From contig CM067367.1 in assembly GCA_034401795.1 (NCBI GenBank), positions 78,216,079-78,280,078 on the forward strand: a stretch of DNA of 64,000 nucleotides. Reading direction: 5' to 3'. Source of the DNA: Chaetoderma sp. LZ-2023a. Lineage: Eukaryota > Mollusca > Caudofoveata > Chaetodermatida > Chaetodermatidae. A program made the position numbers and the translations under genes. The notes beneath the pieces were generated by a model. It made no database searches. It saw only the letters and a list, made by a program, of their open reading frames with translations, and had not been told where the DNA came from. Shown here one piece after another: positions 56,240 through 64,000 of the stretch (positions are counted from its first letter, which is position 1; each line of letters opens with the position of its first letter).

Positions 56240-56454
56240 ATGGATTTCTCTTGTTTGGTGGCTATGCAAACAATATGAGCTCTATGGTAGACGGGTACTC
56301 GGCAGTTGGGAGCCGAGTACCCGGTTCCAAGGAGTCGGTAAAGCTTTCTAAGTCTATAGTCCTAGAGCCAGCTGTCAAGGCCAGCTGTATATCAGAAGTA
56401 ACAGAATCGTGAGTATTGTTAGATCTCGGAGAAAGGGAAATTTACATTTCCTGC
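56240..56454 (-). repeat. Right inverted terminal repeat of the inner DIRS
   Basis: GTTGGGAGCCGAGTACCCGG, CCAGCTGTCAAGGCCAGCTG and TATCAGAAGTAACAGAATCG mirror the left repeat. The tip GGGAAATTTACATTTCCTGC is specific to this side. Confidence 0.93.
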
Positions 56455-57599
56455 AATCTGAGAGTGTGGGGTCCTTGGGACCCCCAAAAATCAGATGTTG
56501 TGGGCAACACTGATCACATGATTTATTTATGTATTTCAAGACAACATTTTATGTCATGTTTATGATTAGTTTTGATGGAATAAACAATCTTTTTTGAAGA
56601 GTACGCAATATTTAGGCGGTTCAATTTAATAATTTCACTTCCGAATCATGTTTGGAGGTACACATTAAACATAGGCGCAGGATGGCAACAGTTCATGCGG
56701 GAGTGATGTTCAATTTTCATGGTATGTTAGATGTTCAGAAATGTTTCAAAATTCAGAGGAAAACATCACTAAGTATGTAAATTGAGCATAAATATGCAGT
56801 TTAGCGCACTTTCGTTTTCGAATTCTAAACTTTAATAACTTCGAGAGAAATGGTTAATATTTTGATATTAAAATGTAACTGCTCAATTTTAGTATATCAT
56901 CTCATGGATGTGTGTCGATCTCCGTGTTTTAGTAGGAAGCATCATCTTTGAATCGGGAACGTTATTGACTATCAGACCCTTTATTAGTATAAGCTAAACA
57001 CAAGCTAAGATGGGTCTTTTCCTACTTATAATCATTCATACTGTTTTGGAAATTCTTTTGGTGGATCTTCATATCACTCTGGGTTTAATGAGCACAGTTA
57101 CCCAGGGTATGAAGGATAATTTTATACAGTAGACGTCTTCAAATTCGTTCCTACGTAAGGTGTACTATATACCGGTTTGGAACATCTCCTACACAGGTAT
57201 TCTACCTAACATATGTAACATACCGGTTGGGAAGTTAATGTATCGATTAAGTCTGAGGAATAAACTACCATCAGATGCAGCAGGCGGGTCTATAAGATGT
57301 TAACAATAATGTACAATGTATGTAGTTTTAACATTTTTATAAAGTTCGGCACCAGCTCCTTCGCACAGTCACACATACATTGCAGGACATCCAATTGGAA
57401 TTTGCAGAGTTAACATATACAAATACAGATCAGCTCTCAATCGATTGTTATAATCAAATATAACTTGTTTTCATTATTTATGATATACCAATTGATTATA
57501 ATTGAACTGCGGTTTTAGGTATGCCAAATCAATTCACTTCTGTTTTGCTGGTATTATTTATTTTTCTAAATCACGTTTGACAATTTAAATGCCCTATCT
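56455..57599. other. Outer-DIRS interior: repeat fragments, no gene
   Basis: At 56530-56690 lies a fragment related to the TA-flanked element at 10301-11390 (TTTATGTCATG, GGAATAAACAATCTTTTTTG, ATATTTAGGCGGTTCAATTT). At 57146-57245 is the third copy of the repeat at 44187. No coding region is supported. Confidence 0.65.
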
Positions 57600-60500
57600 C
57601 AGGGGATCTTATTTTGAAATTTTTTTTTTAATTTCTTTATCAGTTGTTCTTAGTGGCTGAGTCATCCAATTCTGCTCATCCTTCAAAACCTTGGGTACAC
57701 TCATCTCGGCCTAGTGTTCCTAATTTTTTTTTTATGCTCTCGGTCACCCTTATACATCTTCGCATTTATTTTCTAAAAATAATTTTATTTTTCCTTATAA
57801 TCCTAGCAGTTCTGTTGTCTTTTTAACTTCACCAGATTTCGTTTTGCTCCTGAATCTTCTCATTTATTAGTTTCTTCCTATCAGCCTCCATCTAGCCAAA
57901 TCCCAATTTTTCCACCTGTTCTCAAAAAATTGGAATCAACGTTTCCATTCTCCTAATAACAATCTGCAATCAGTGTGTCAGTCTTTTTATTTTAATTGTG
58001 GATAGTGGTTTGCTATCTTTTAGTGTCATATCTGGCCTGATTTATTTTTCACATAGGACAGGCATGGTTTACATCAGTCTTACCTTTCTGTCTGTCAGTA
58101 TGATCCCTCGTCATGATGAAGCATATTTATGTGTGACAGTAAGCTTGTCACAATAATAAAAATATTCTTCATAACGTACCTCCTCTAATCTTTTTTGTCT
58201 TATCAAGACTTACACCGCTCCTTTCTCGAGTTCAGTAGAAATTTTGATCTTTTTCTTTGACTAGTAATATGTCTTTTTCTGTTATTTTCATATGGACCTG
58301 TTTTCTGTGCTTTATCTATTCAAGCCTTTTTTTTATCTTCTAAATTCTATTATTTGCAGGCATTATTAAATAAATTCCTCAAAGGGGGGGGGGGGGGGGG
58401 GGGGAAACGGCGGATAACCAAAATGATTGCGTCATTGCCTTCTCATGGATTGTGGAATATGGTTTTTTCCTTTCACCCTTCTGTGTATTTTCACTTTTTT
58501 GTCCTTCTCCATCATTTATCTGGTAACAAGTTTTGTGGACTTCTTTCTTGTTTAATCATCCGATAATTATATTAACATTTGGGTTCCTATCATACTAGCT
58601 TTGTTTCACATTAGATTTTGTAAAATAAGATTCTGCAGGTTTATTCTTATCCTAGCTGTTATGCTTAAGCGCTTCTAGATAATCTCTACTTTCTCAGGGT
58701 TTGGAATGGATATAGCTAGCCTCATGCTGTCATAGGTAGCAGATTTCCTACATATAAGGTACAATCAACTGGTCATTGAATCCTTCCCCTTTCTTTTATC
58801 AAACCACTTTGGTCTCCTGTGACATAGTCCTGCCTCTGTTTCTGATCATAAATTTCTGCTCTTCAAGTAGGTTATAGTGGAGGAATGGCAAAGAATCCAA
58901 GGATTTTAAAGAGTATGAGGTGCTGGCAGATCATCTTTTTAAAGAATCTCAGCTCTTATCTTCACCTTACATATTATCCTTTACCGACAACTTCATGTCC
59001 TTATGATTTAATACTAATTCTGTTGCATATTTTGGAATTATTTTGACGAAGCCATGGCTGCTTTATTGCTGCTTGAGACAACGATGACTTACAGTCAAAT
59101 CGTTTTATAATATTCAACTCTTTTTCTGATACGTTGTCTTAGAAATGGAGTTCATCGATGCAAGGAATAATATGGACATGGAGACTTTGGCCAATCACCA
59201 CTGGTCTCATTAAGGATAAGGGACAGTGTGTTCTGATATTTCCATACATACAGATTTAATCCTAACTGGATCTGGGTTCTTTTAACCACATCATGGCCAG
59301 CCTGGGATTCCTCTTGCTTGGAAGGTTCCTTAAGTCTGGTAATTCAGATTCTTGTCCTTCACCATTTTCATTCGCTGTGTCGTCGGTATCAATCCACAAT
59401 TTTATCCATCTGCGGGTCCTTTTGATTTGTTGTTATAAAAGTGGCATCATCAAATCACCCAAGCTTTTCAGTCCAGTCTTAGACAGGATAAAAGATTGAG
59501 AAAAGTTGAGTACATGTATATTCCCATACCAATCCTTCATCAACATATATAATTTTGATCTGTTGCTTGAATTTTTTTTTTCCCCATAAAATCATGTTGG
59601 ACTCAATGTCAAGCGTGATGTATTTTCTTCTCCAGAATTCATTGGTATTTTTAAGCTTCCTCATCAGAGTTTCTTCGGTCTTGTGGCCAGTTCGAAGATT
59701 CCTCAGCCATTTTTCTTGAGGTGTCTCATTTAAATTTGTCATGTTTGAACCCATAGTCTTCGGACGAATCCTTCCTTTGATCCTTTCTACTAAGAGTTGG
59801 GGGAGGGGTTTGCTATAGAATCTCGCTCTTGTCTCTATGGAATCAGATCAAGTAGTCTTATTCCCTCTTCAATATTCTGGAATGTCAGAGAATGAAGATA
59901 TATTGTCACTTTGACAAGCTACCTAGCTGCTCATGCAGTCATTTCTATAGTAGTGACTTACATCAACAAGCAGGGCGGGTGAAGGTTGTGATTTTTTTTG
60001 TCTGGAGTCTGGGTCCTCCTTCAGCAGTGGACATGTCAGCCTGTAGTGTGTCACCCTCTCACATGCCTGGTAGAATGATTTTCATTGTAGCTCATTTATT
60101 ACATCCCATTAAGTTTCTACTTAGTATAGCGTCCAGATCTGATGTTCATATTCTTCCACCAGTCTAGGCTCTGGTGGTAGATACTCTGGCCCAGTCATTG
60201 AAATCACATTTGTTTAAATATCTTCAATTTAACTTTCTAATGCCAATTGACTTTAAGAACTTTTGTCAGTGGAATGTATTATCCATCTAATCACTCCTGC
60301 TTGGCCCAATAAGAGTCAATCAGGGGATCTCGTAGTCCTCTGTGGAAATCCAAAGAGTCTCCCAATGTTGCAGATTTTCTATCTAGTTTAAGAGCAGTTT
60401 TCATTTCATCATTCCAGAAATCTTCAATATGTGTATTGGGTATTTTCCAAGAGACCTGTTTCTCAGAAATTGATTTTTTTGTCTGAACTTTAGTATTCTT

Positions 60501-61560
60501 AATCAATTCAAATATATCTGTTACAAGAGAATTTACCACAGTATATTTAAGATTTTCAAATGGTTGTAAGAACTACATATTATCATGCCCGATTCTGCAT
60601 CCCATCATCAAGTCATAGATTCATGGGATATTTTTTGATGACTTAAATCTCTGTATGTGGGGTGGTGTTATAGTTTTACACTAGCATCCTTCCTTCCTTA
60701 TTTTCTAGAAGCCGGTTCGAAAGTTATTAAGTATTTACATAATTTATCCATGGTACAGGTATTTTTAGGCTATAGCACAAAGATAAATGCCCATAATAAA
60801 TTTCTCTATTAACGCATGTCATGGATCCATCTGTTTAAGTGTTTAACTCTGAAATCATTCTTTTTCTACTACATGTTGTAGCTGCCATGTTTGTTAGATG
60901 GCATTCAGATATTCATATTCTTTTTGTGAATGCTCTTTTCTAGATCGGGGTAGGAGATCTGGCTACATTCTTTGCCCTTGAAGAGATCTTATATATAAAA
61001 CCTAATTAATTGTTTTCAATCCTTTCCGAAAACTGTACCCAATTTAAAAGATCTTTTTGAACCACCGTTCAGATTACTTGTGCGAATTTGTTTAGTAAGC
61101 GTGCATCTCATCAACCGGATTACAGACACCATTAATTGACATTAGAATGTATCACCAGGAGACACTCGATAAGTGTTAAGGCACACTGCATCGATGGTAT
61201 GGCCTTCTCCTTCGCATTCTATGCAGATCTATCAGTGGATGACATTATGTAAGTTGCATTATAAATGTCAGAATCTACATTAATTTTATCTCTGAAAGAT
61301 CAGACTCAATTCACAATGTGACATTTCTAGTTTCGCCACTCAAACCTAAGCTCAATTGCCTAGACTCTTTAGTTAGCCGTCTTCTTCACCACCTCGTGTC
61401 TGTTTTTAAATTCTCTTTGCTGAGATTGTCTAACTATCGTTATTTTAGTGTGTTTTGTTTAGAACATCTGTTTGTTCATGCTCTTTCAGCACTTAACGAT
61501 TTAGTTGATATTAGTATTTTTGGTGATTAACCTTTCATTCCTGATTTGCAATTTACCAAC
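57600..61560 (+). pseudogene. Highly decayed body of the outer DIRS
   Basis: Only fragments are readable. IVVTYINKQGG at about 59950 and SHMPGRMIFIVAHLLHPIKF at 60055-60115 correspond to the DNSTVV.YIN.QGG and HIPGR.N..AD.LSR blocks of DIRS RNase H. They lie in the right order, about 100 bp apart. The remaining frames are short; the reverse transcriptase and recombinase are not clearly recognisable. A poly-G run of 18-19 bases lies at 58384-58402. Assignment rests on these motifs plus the surrounding DIRS termini. A family B palindrome sits at 59020-59121. Confidence 0.6.
59020..59121. repeat. Palindrome family B, full copy
   Basis: CTGTTGCATATTTTGGAATT on the left, AGTCAAATCGTTTTATAATA and TTCAAC on the right, with GCTGCTTTATTGCTGCTTGA between. 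The arms are complementary with mismatches. Confidence 0.75.
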
Positions 61561-61600
61561 CCACCTAGTATTTGGGCTCTGACCAATTCTATGTTTTAGC

Positions 61601-61710
61601 AAACAGTTAATTGAGTGGCTTAGTATTTTTGTTGTGTTACAAAACGACCCAGACGTATATACTGGTCTGGCGTTTTGTTAGCTTACTAAATACTTACCAC
61701 TCAATTCACT
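61601..61710 (-). repeat. Internal complementary region of the outer DIRS
   Basis: 61601-61642 is complementary to the left tip (43625-43667); 61639-61710 is complementary to the right tip (62135-62206). The join GTGTTACAAAACGACCC equals the predicted circle junction. Confidence 0.88.
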
Positions 61711-62206
61711 GTGGCCCACCTCGGCCACCCCACATCGTTAAATTGCAAATCATTATTAAATTTTGTGGAATTAATCAATGACGGCTTGGACTCGGTCGCA
61801 TGCAAAGTAGCATAAGTGCGCATGCTCACAGACTCGTTTATATGTTCTCTATAGGAATAGAGGAACCGGTTCCCTAGAGCAATGACTGCATTAGGGTTAA
61901 AGAGATACTATCAAGAATACCAAATGGAGGGATGTATCACTGCTAACCTTGTTTACTAGGGAACCCATGCGCCATGGGAATGAATAGGTTAAAATTTTCT
62001 GAGATATCTAAGTCAGGTGACTTATAGCAAACAGTGAATTGAGTGGTAAGTATTTTAGTAAGAACCCATACGCCATGGGAATGAATAGGTTAAAATTTTC
62101 TGAGATATCTAAGTCAGGTGACTTATAGCAAACAGTGAATTGAGTGGTAAGTATTTTAGTAAGCTAACAAAACGCCAGACCAGTATATACGTCTGGGTCG
62201 TTTTAT
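61711..62206 (-). repeat. Right inverted terminal repeat of the outer DIRS
   Basis: Mirrors 43640-43960: GGAACCGGTTCCCTAGAGCA, CTGAGATATCTAAGTCAGGT, GCAAACAGTGAATTGAGTGG. A 95-bp piece (about 61967-62060) is directly duplicated at 62063-62155. It ends GTCTGGGTCGTTTT. Confidence 0.9.
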
Positions 62207-62440
62207 TGAAGGGATTCTTACCAATCTGGTGTGGGAACTTATCCTTTGTGCTCCGAATAACCCTATTGATTTTGGCGTCAAATGGTCGAAGGTCAACGTC
62301 AGTGCGACTTAATTAATTATGTAATATTCTTTCTGGAAGTCGTATTGACAGGATCTTTACCAATCTTGGTGGTTTAAAGAACCCTATTGATTTTGGGGTC
62401 ACGGTCACTGTGACCTAATTAATAACATAATATTGCCATG
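62207..62440. repeat. 151-bp tandem repeat, right part
   Basis: Resumes as ATTGAAGGGATTCTTACCAA, with a perfect GGTCACTGTGACC at 62403-62415 followed by TAATTAATAACATAATATT. It is the continuation of the array cut at 43626. Confidence 0.9.
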
Positions 62441-62454
62441 GCTTGGGTAACTGT

Positions 62455-62605
62455 AACTTGTAACTGTAACTGACTGTAACTTAGTTACATTTTTCATGTA
62501 ACTGAAGTAACTTGTAACTGAAGAATTTGTTCAGGTACAGTAACTGAAATGTAACAAGTTACATTGCAAAAGTAACTGAAATTTCAGTTACTCTTCAGTT
62601 ACATC
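62455..62605. repeat. GTAACTG simple repeat
   Basis: Repeated CTGTAACT, AACTGTAACTTGTAACTG and the complement CAGTTAC, partly inverted. Low-complexity and diverged. Confidence 0.75.
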
Positions 62606-63151
62606 TGAGACTTTTATAACAAATTTATTATGATTTTCGTAATTTGCAGCATACATGTAGCTGCTATTATGCATGTGCCACACCAATATCCCAATTTCAA
62701 TGTAATTATTCATGTAAGCTGTTGAATATATTGAAGCTAATTTTACTGGAAGATGTTGATGCCATGGACAGCAACTTTATTTCCAAGCATCCATGATATT
62801 TATTTTTGAAATTTACCATTGAAATGACTGGCTTGAGCATTGGGCTAGTGATATTTATTTTCTTGGCTAATCTTGACCATTAAAGGGTTAACCCATTCTA
62901 TATATGTATGTGATATTTATTCCATTTTATTATTCTAAAAATATGCTTGTTAGCAATGATAATCTGACGGAATGTTATTGCTACATCAGACAGCAACACG
63001 CTTTAATCAAATTAGTATACAGCTTTTACATTGAGCTCCCTTAGAAGCGTGTTGTTTACAAAAAATTTTAAAGAATTAAGTTACATTGTATCTTTTAAAG
63101 CTCATATGAGGTAAAACAATTTTAGCTTTCTCATCTATAGTAAATGTCCAT

Positions 63152-63262
63152 AAGTAGACTATGAGATTATTTTAGAAAATTTACCACTGGAATGACTGTC
63201 TTGGTTATTGAGCCATCCATTCCAGTGGTAAATTTTCAAAAAAAGTCTTATATTTGTCTGGA
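63152..63262. repeat. Palindrome family A, copy
   Basis: Arms AAAATTTACCACTGGAATGA and TCCATTCCAGTGGTAAATTT, loop CTTGGTTATTGAG, right flank TCTGGAAATTGATATTTCTC. Confidence 0.93.
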
Positions 63263-63901
63263 AATTGATATTTCTCAACAGCGCTGCAAAAGCTGTTTTG
63301 TTCAACTTATGGTTAACAGGATTAAAAACACCAAATGTTGAATTGTGAAGAAAGTTCAAATCTGCCACAGTAGGTGTTAACAGCATGTCCTGTTCTTTTC
63401 TTTATATGCTATTGATTAGGCCAGCTTAGGACATCATTGCTCAGCAATTATACTCAAGCTAAATTCAATTCACATATGTGTGCTGATACAGAGCAAAGGA
63501 CAATGCCATTGATAAAAGTCAAGCCATCAACTATTTTGGTATGGCAGACAATTTATAAAGGCTGTGAAATGAAACTACTGTACTGGAAAGCTCTTGAATA
63601 TTTTGAAACTACAGTACATGTAATCTGCCCTGAAAAAAAGCTATTGTTGCCATATCAAGCAACAGATTTTGAAAGTAAAAGTAGTCTAAAGTACTCAGCA
63701 GATTATCTGATTGGAATGAATTTGTCATTGCAACATATGAAAGTAATAATTTATTTTTAAAATATTTAAATTCCTATTTTAAATTATGCATACCTCAAAG
63801 CTGATAGACATTTTAAAGCTAATTTCACTGGAAAATGTTCTATTGTTCTATTGTAGATGGCAGATTATCTTTCTCGCAGACAGTCAGTGCTCTAATGAAA
63901 T

Positions 63902-63991
63902 CTGTTGAACATTTTGAAACCAATTTCACTGGAAAATATTGATGCCTATGTCAGCAATATTTTCAGTCAAATTAGTTTCAAAATATTCAAC
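63902..63991. repeat. Palindrome family B, best compact copy
   Basis: CTGTTGAACATTTTGAAACC and AATTTCACTGGAAAATATTG on the left are complementary to CAATATTTTCAGTCAAATTA and GTTTCAAAATATTCAAC on the right. It is a 90-bp hairpin with a loop of about 12 bases. Confidence 0.9.
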
Positions 63992-64000
63992 CAATTATTT

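Larger units (their letters stand above)
47325..56454 (+). mobile_element. DIRS-type tyrosine-recombinase retrotransposon (inner)
   Basis: Order: left inverted terminal repeat (47325-47500), leader, gag-like frame, reverse transcriptase, RNase H, tyrosine recombinase, internal complementary region (56101-56206) and right inverted terminal repeat (56240-56454). The internal region is the complement of the left tip (ending AAGGAGAAT) joined to the complement of the right tip (GCAGGAAATGTAAATTTCCC), exactly as in DIRS elements that integrate from a circle. Several stops and frameshifts inactivate it. A PIF/Harbinger element (52539-56030) is inserted between the recombinase and the internal region. 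Confidence 0.93.
43627..62206 (+). mobile_element. Old DIRS-type element (outer), with nested insertions
   Basis: Left inverted terminal repeat 43627-43960, right one about 61711-62206, and an internal complementary region at 61601-61710. The latter is the complement of the left tip (GTAACACAACAAAAATACTA) joined to the complement of the right tip (GACGTATATACTGGTCTGGC). That arrangement is diagnostic of DIRS elements. The flanks are two halves of one 151-bp repeat unit (AACTCAAGTT | ATTGAAGGGATTCTTACC), so the whole block is an insertion. The body at 57600-61560 is very decayed. The DIRS element at 47325-56454 is nested within it. Confidence 0.85.
62441..64000. other. Right end of the window: short repeats, no gene
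   Basis: 62455-62600 is rich in GTAACTG/CAGTTAC units. Family A copies lie at 62797-62870 (partial) and 63152-63262; family B copies at 62718-62775, about 63594-63612 and 63902-63991. The frame at 63437-63760 (107 residues, HMCADTEQRTMPLIKVKPST) resembles no family I know, has no intron signals I could test, and contains a family B arm; I do not call it a gene. Confidence 0.55.

Noticed and set aside
43627..62206. Inverted LTR-like repeats 18 kb apart read as a giant foldback or Polinton
   Set aside because: No polymerase B, integrase or packaging genes, and the internal complementary region fits DIRS specifically.
63437..63760. 107-residue frame near the right edge as a host exon
   Set aside because: No family recognised, it overlaps a family B repeat arm, and no flanking exon is in the window. 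A transcript match could change this.

Overview
The window reads as repeat-dense nuclear DNA from an invertebrate animal. It is AT-rich, has GT-AG introns, and I recognise no host gene. The element mix is THAP-DDE, PIF/Harbinger, hAT, Tc1/mariner, a Mutator-like gene with PHD and FLYWCH fingers, Ty3/Gypsy, DIRS with tyrosine recombinase, Penelope-like GIY-YIG, and a LINE with an esterase-type ORF. Together with microsatellites and short palindromes, this suits a mollusc (bivalve-like) best. Another lophotrochozoan, a cephalochordate or a cnidarian is not excluded.

Layout. 1123-5376: THAP-DDE transposase pseudogene, cut by a TA-flanked inverted-repeat element (3723-5279). 5377-10000: gene-poor, with two families of short palindromes and a diverged tandem array. 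10028-17891: LINE scrap, a 1.1 kb TA-flanked element holding a 156-bp tandem repeat, then a 5'-truncated Ty3/Gypsy provirus with frameshifted gag-pol and a 195-bp 3' LTR. 18687-27675: Mutator-like element whose ends are built of repeated CAACTCGGCC motifs. It holds a multi-exon PHD/FLYWCH/MULE pseudogene with intron ends made of ATT microsatellite, and a Tc1 copy (24684-26340) inside a triplicated repeat unit. 27882-28157: compound microsatellite. 28966-37736: minus-strand Gypsy derivative of the same family, with two LTRs, primer binding site and TTAT duplication but no gag-pol. It is split by a complete hAT element (29823-34829) with 8-bp duplications and a near-intact transposase. 37833-42930: DIRS end fragment, LINE fragment and two Penelope GIY-YIG fragments.

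43210-62440 is a three-level nest. A 151-bp tandem repeat carrying perfect oestrogen-response-element-like palindromes is split by a DIRS element (about 43627-62206, body very decayed). That element contains a younger DIRS element (47325-56454), which contains a PIF/Harbinger element (52539-56030). Both DIRS elements show inverted terminal repeats plus the internal complementary region that matches the joined outer ends. The Harbinger transposase splices to an apparently intact 421-residue reading frame, making it the youngest-looking coding gene here.

No gene set acts together as a host pathway; the genes serve transposition. The points most worth attention are the ordered nested insertions, the MULE element with microsatellite splice acceptors, two unexplained palindrome families, the nuclear-receptor-like tandem repeat, and an excess of the octamer TACATGTA. 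All identities come from reading motifs by eye, without database searches.
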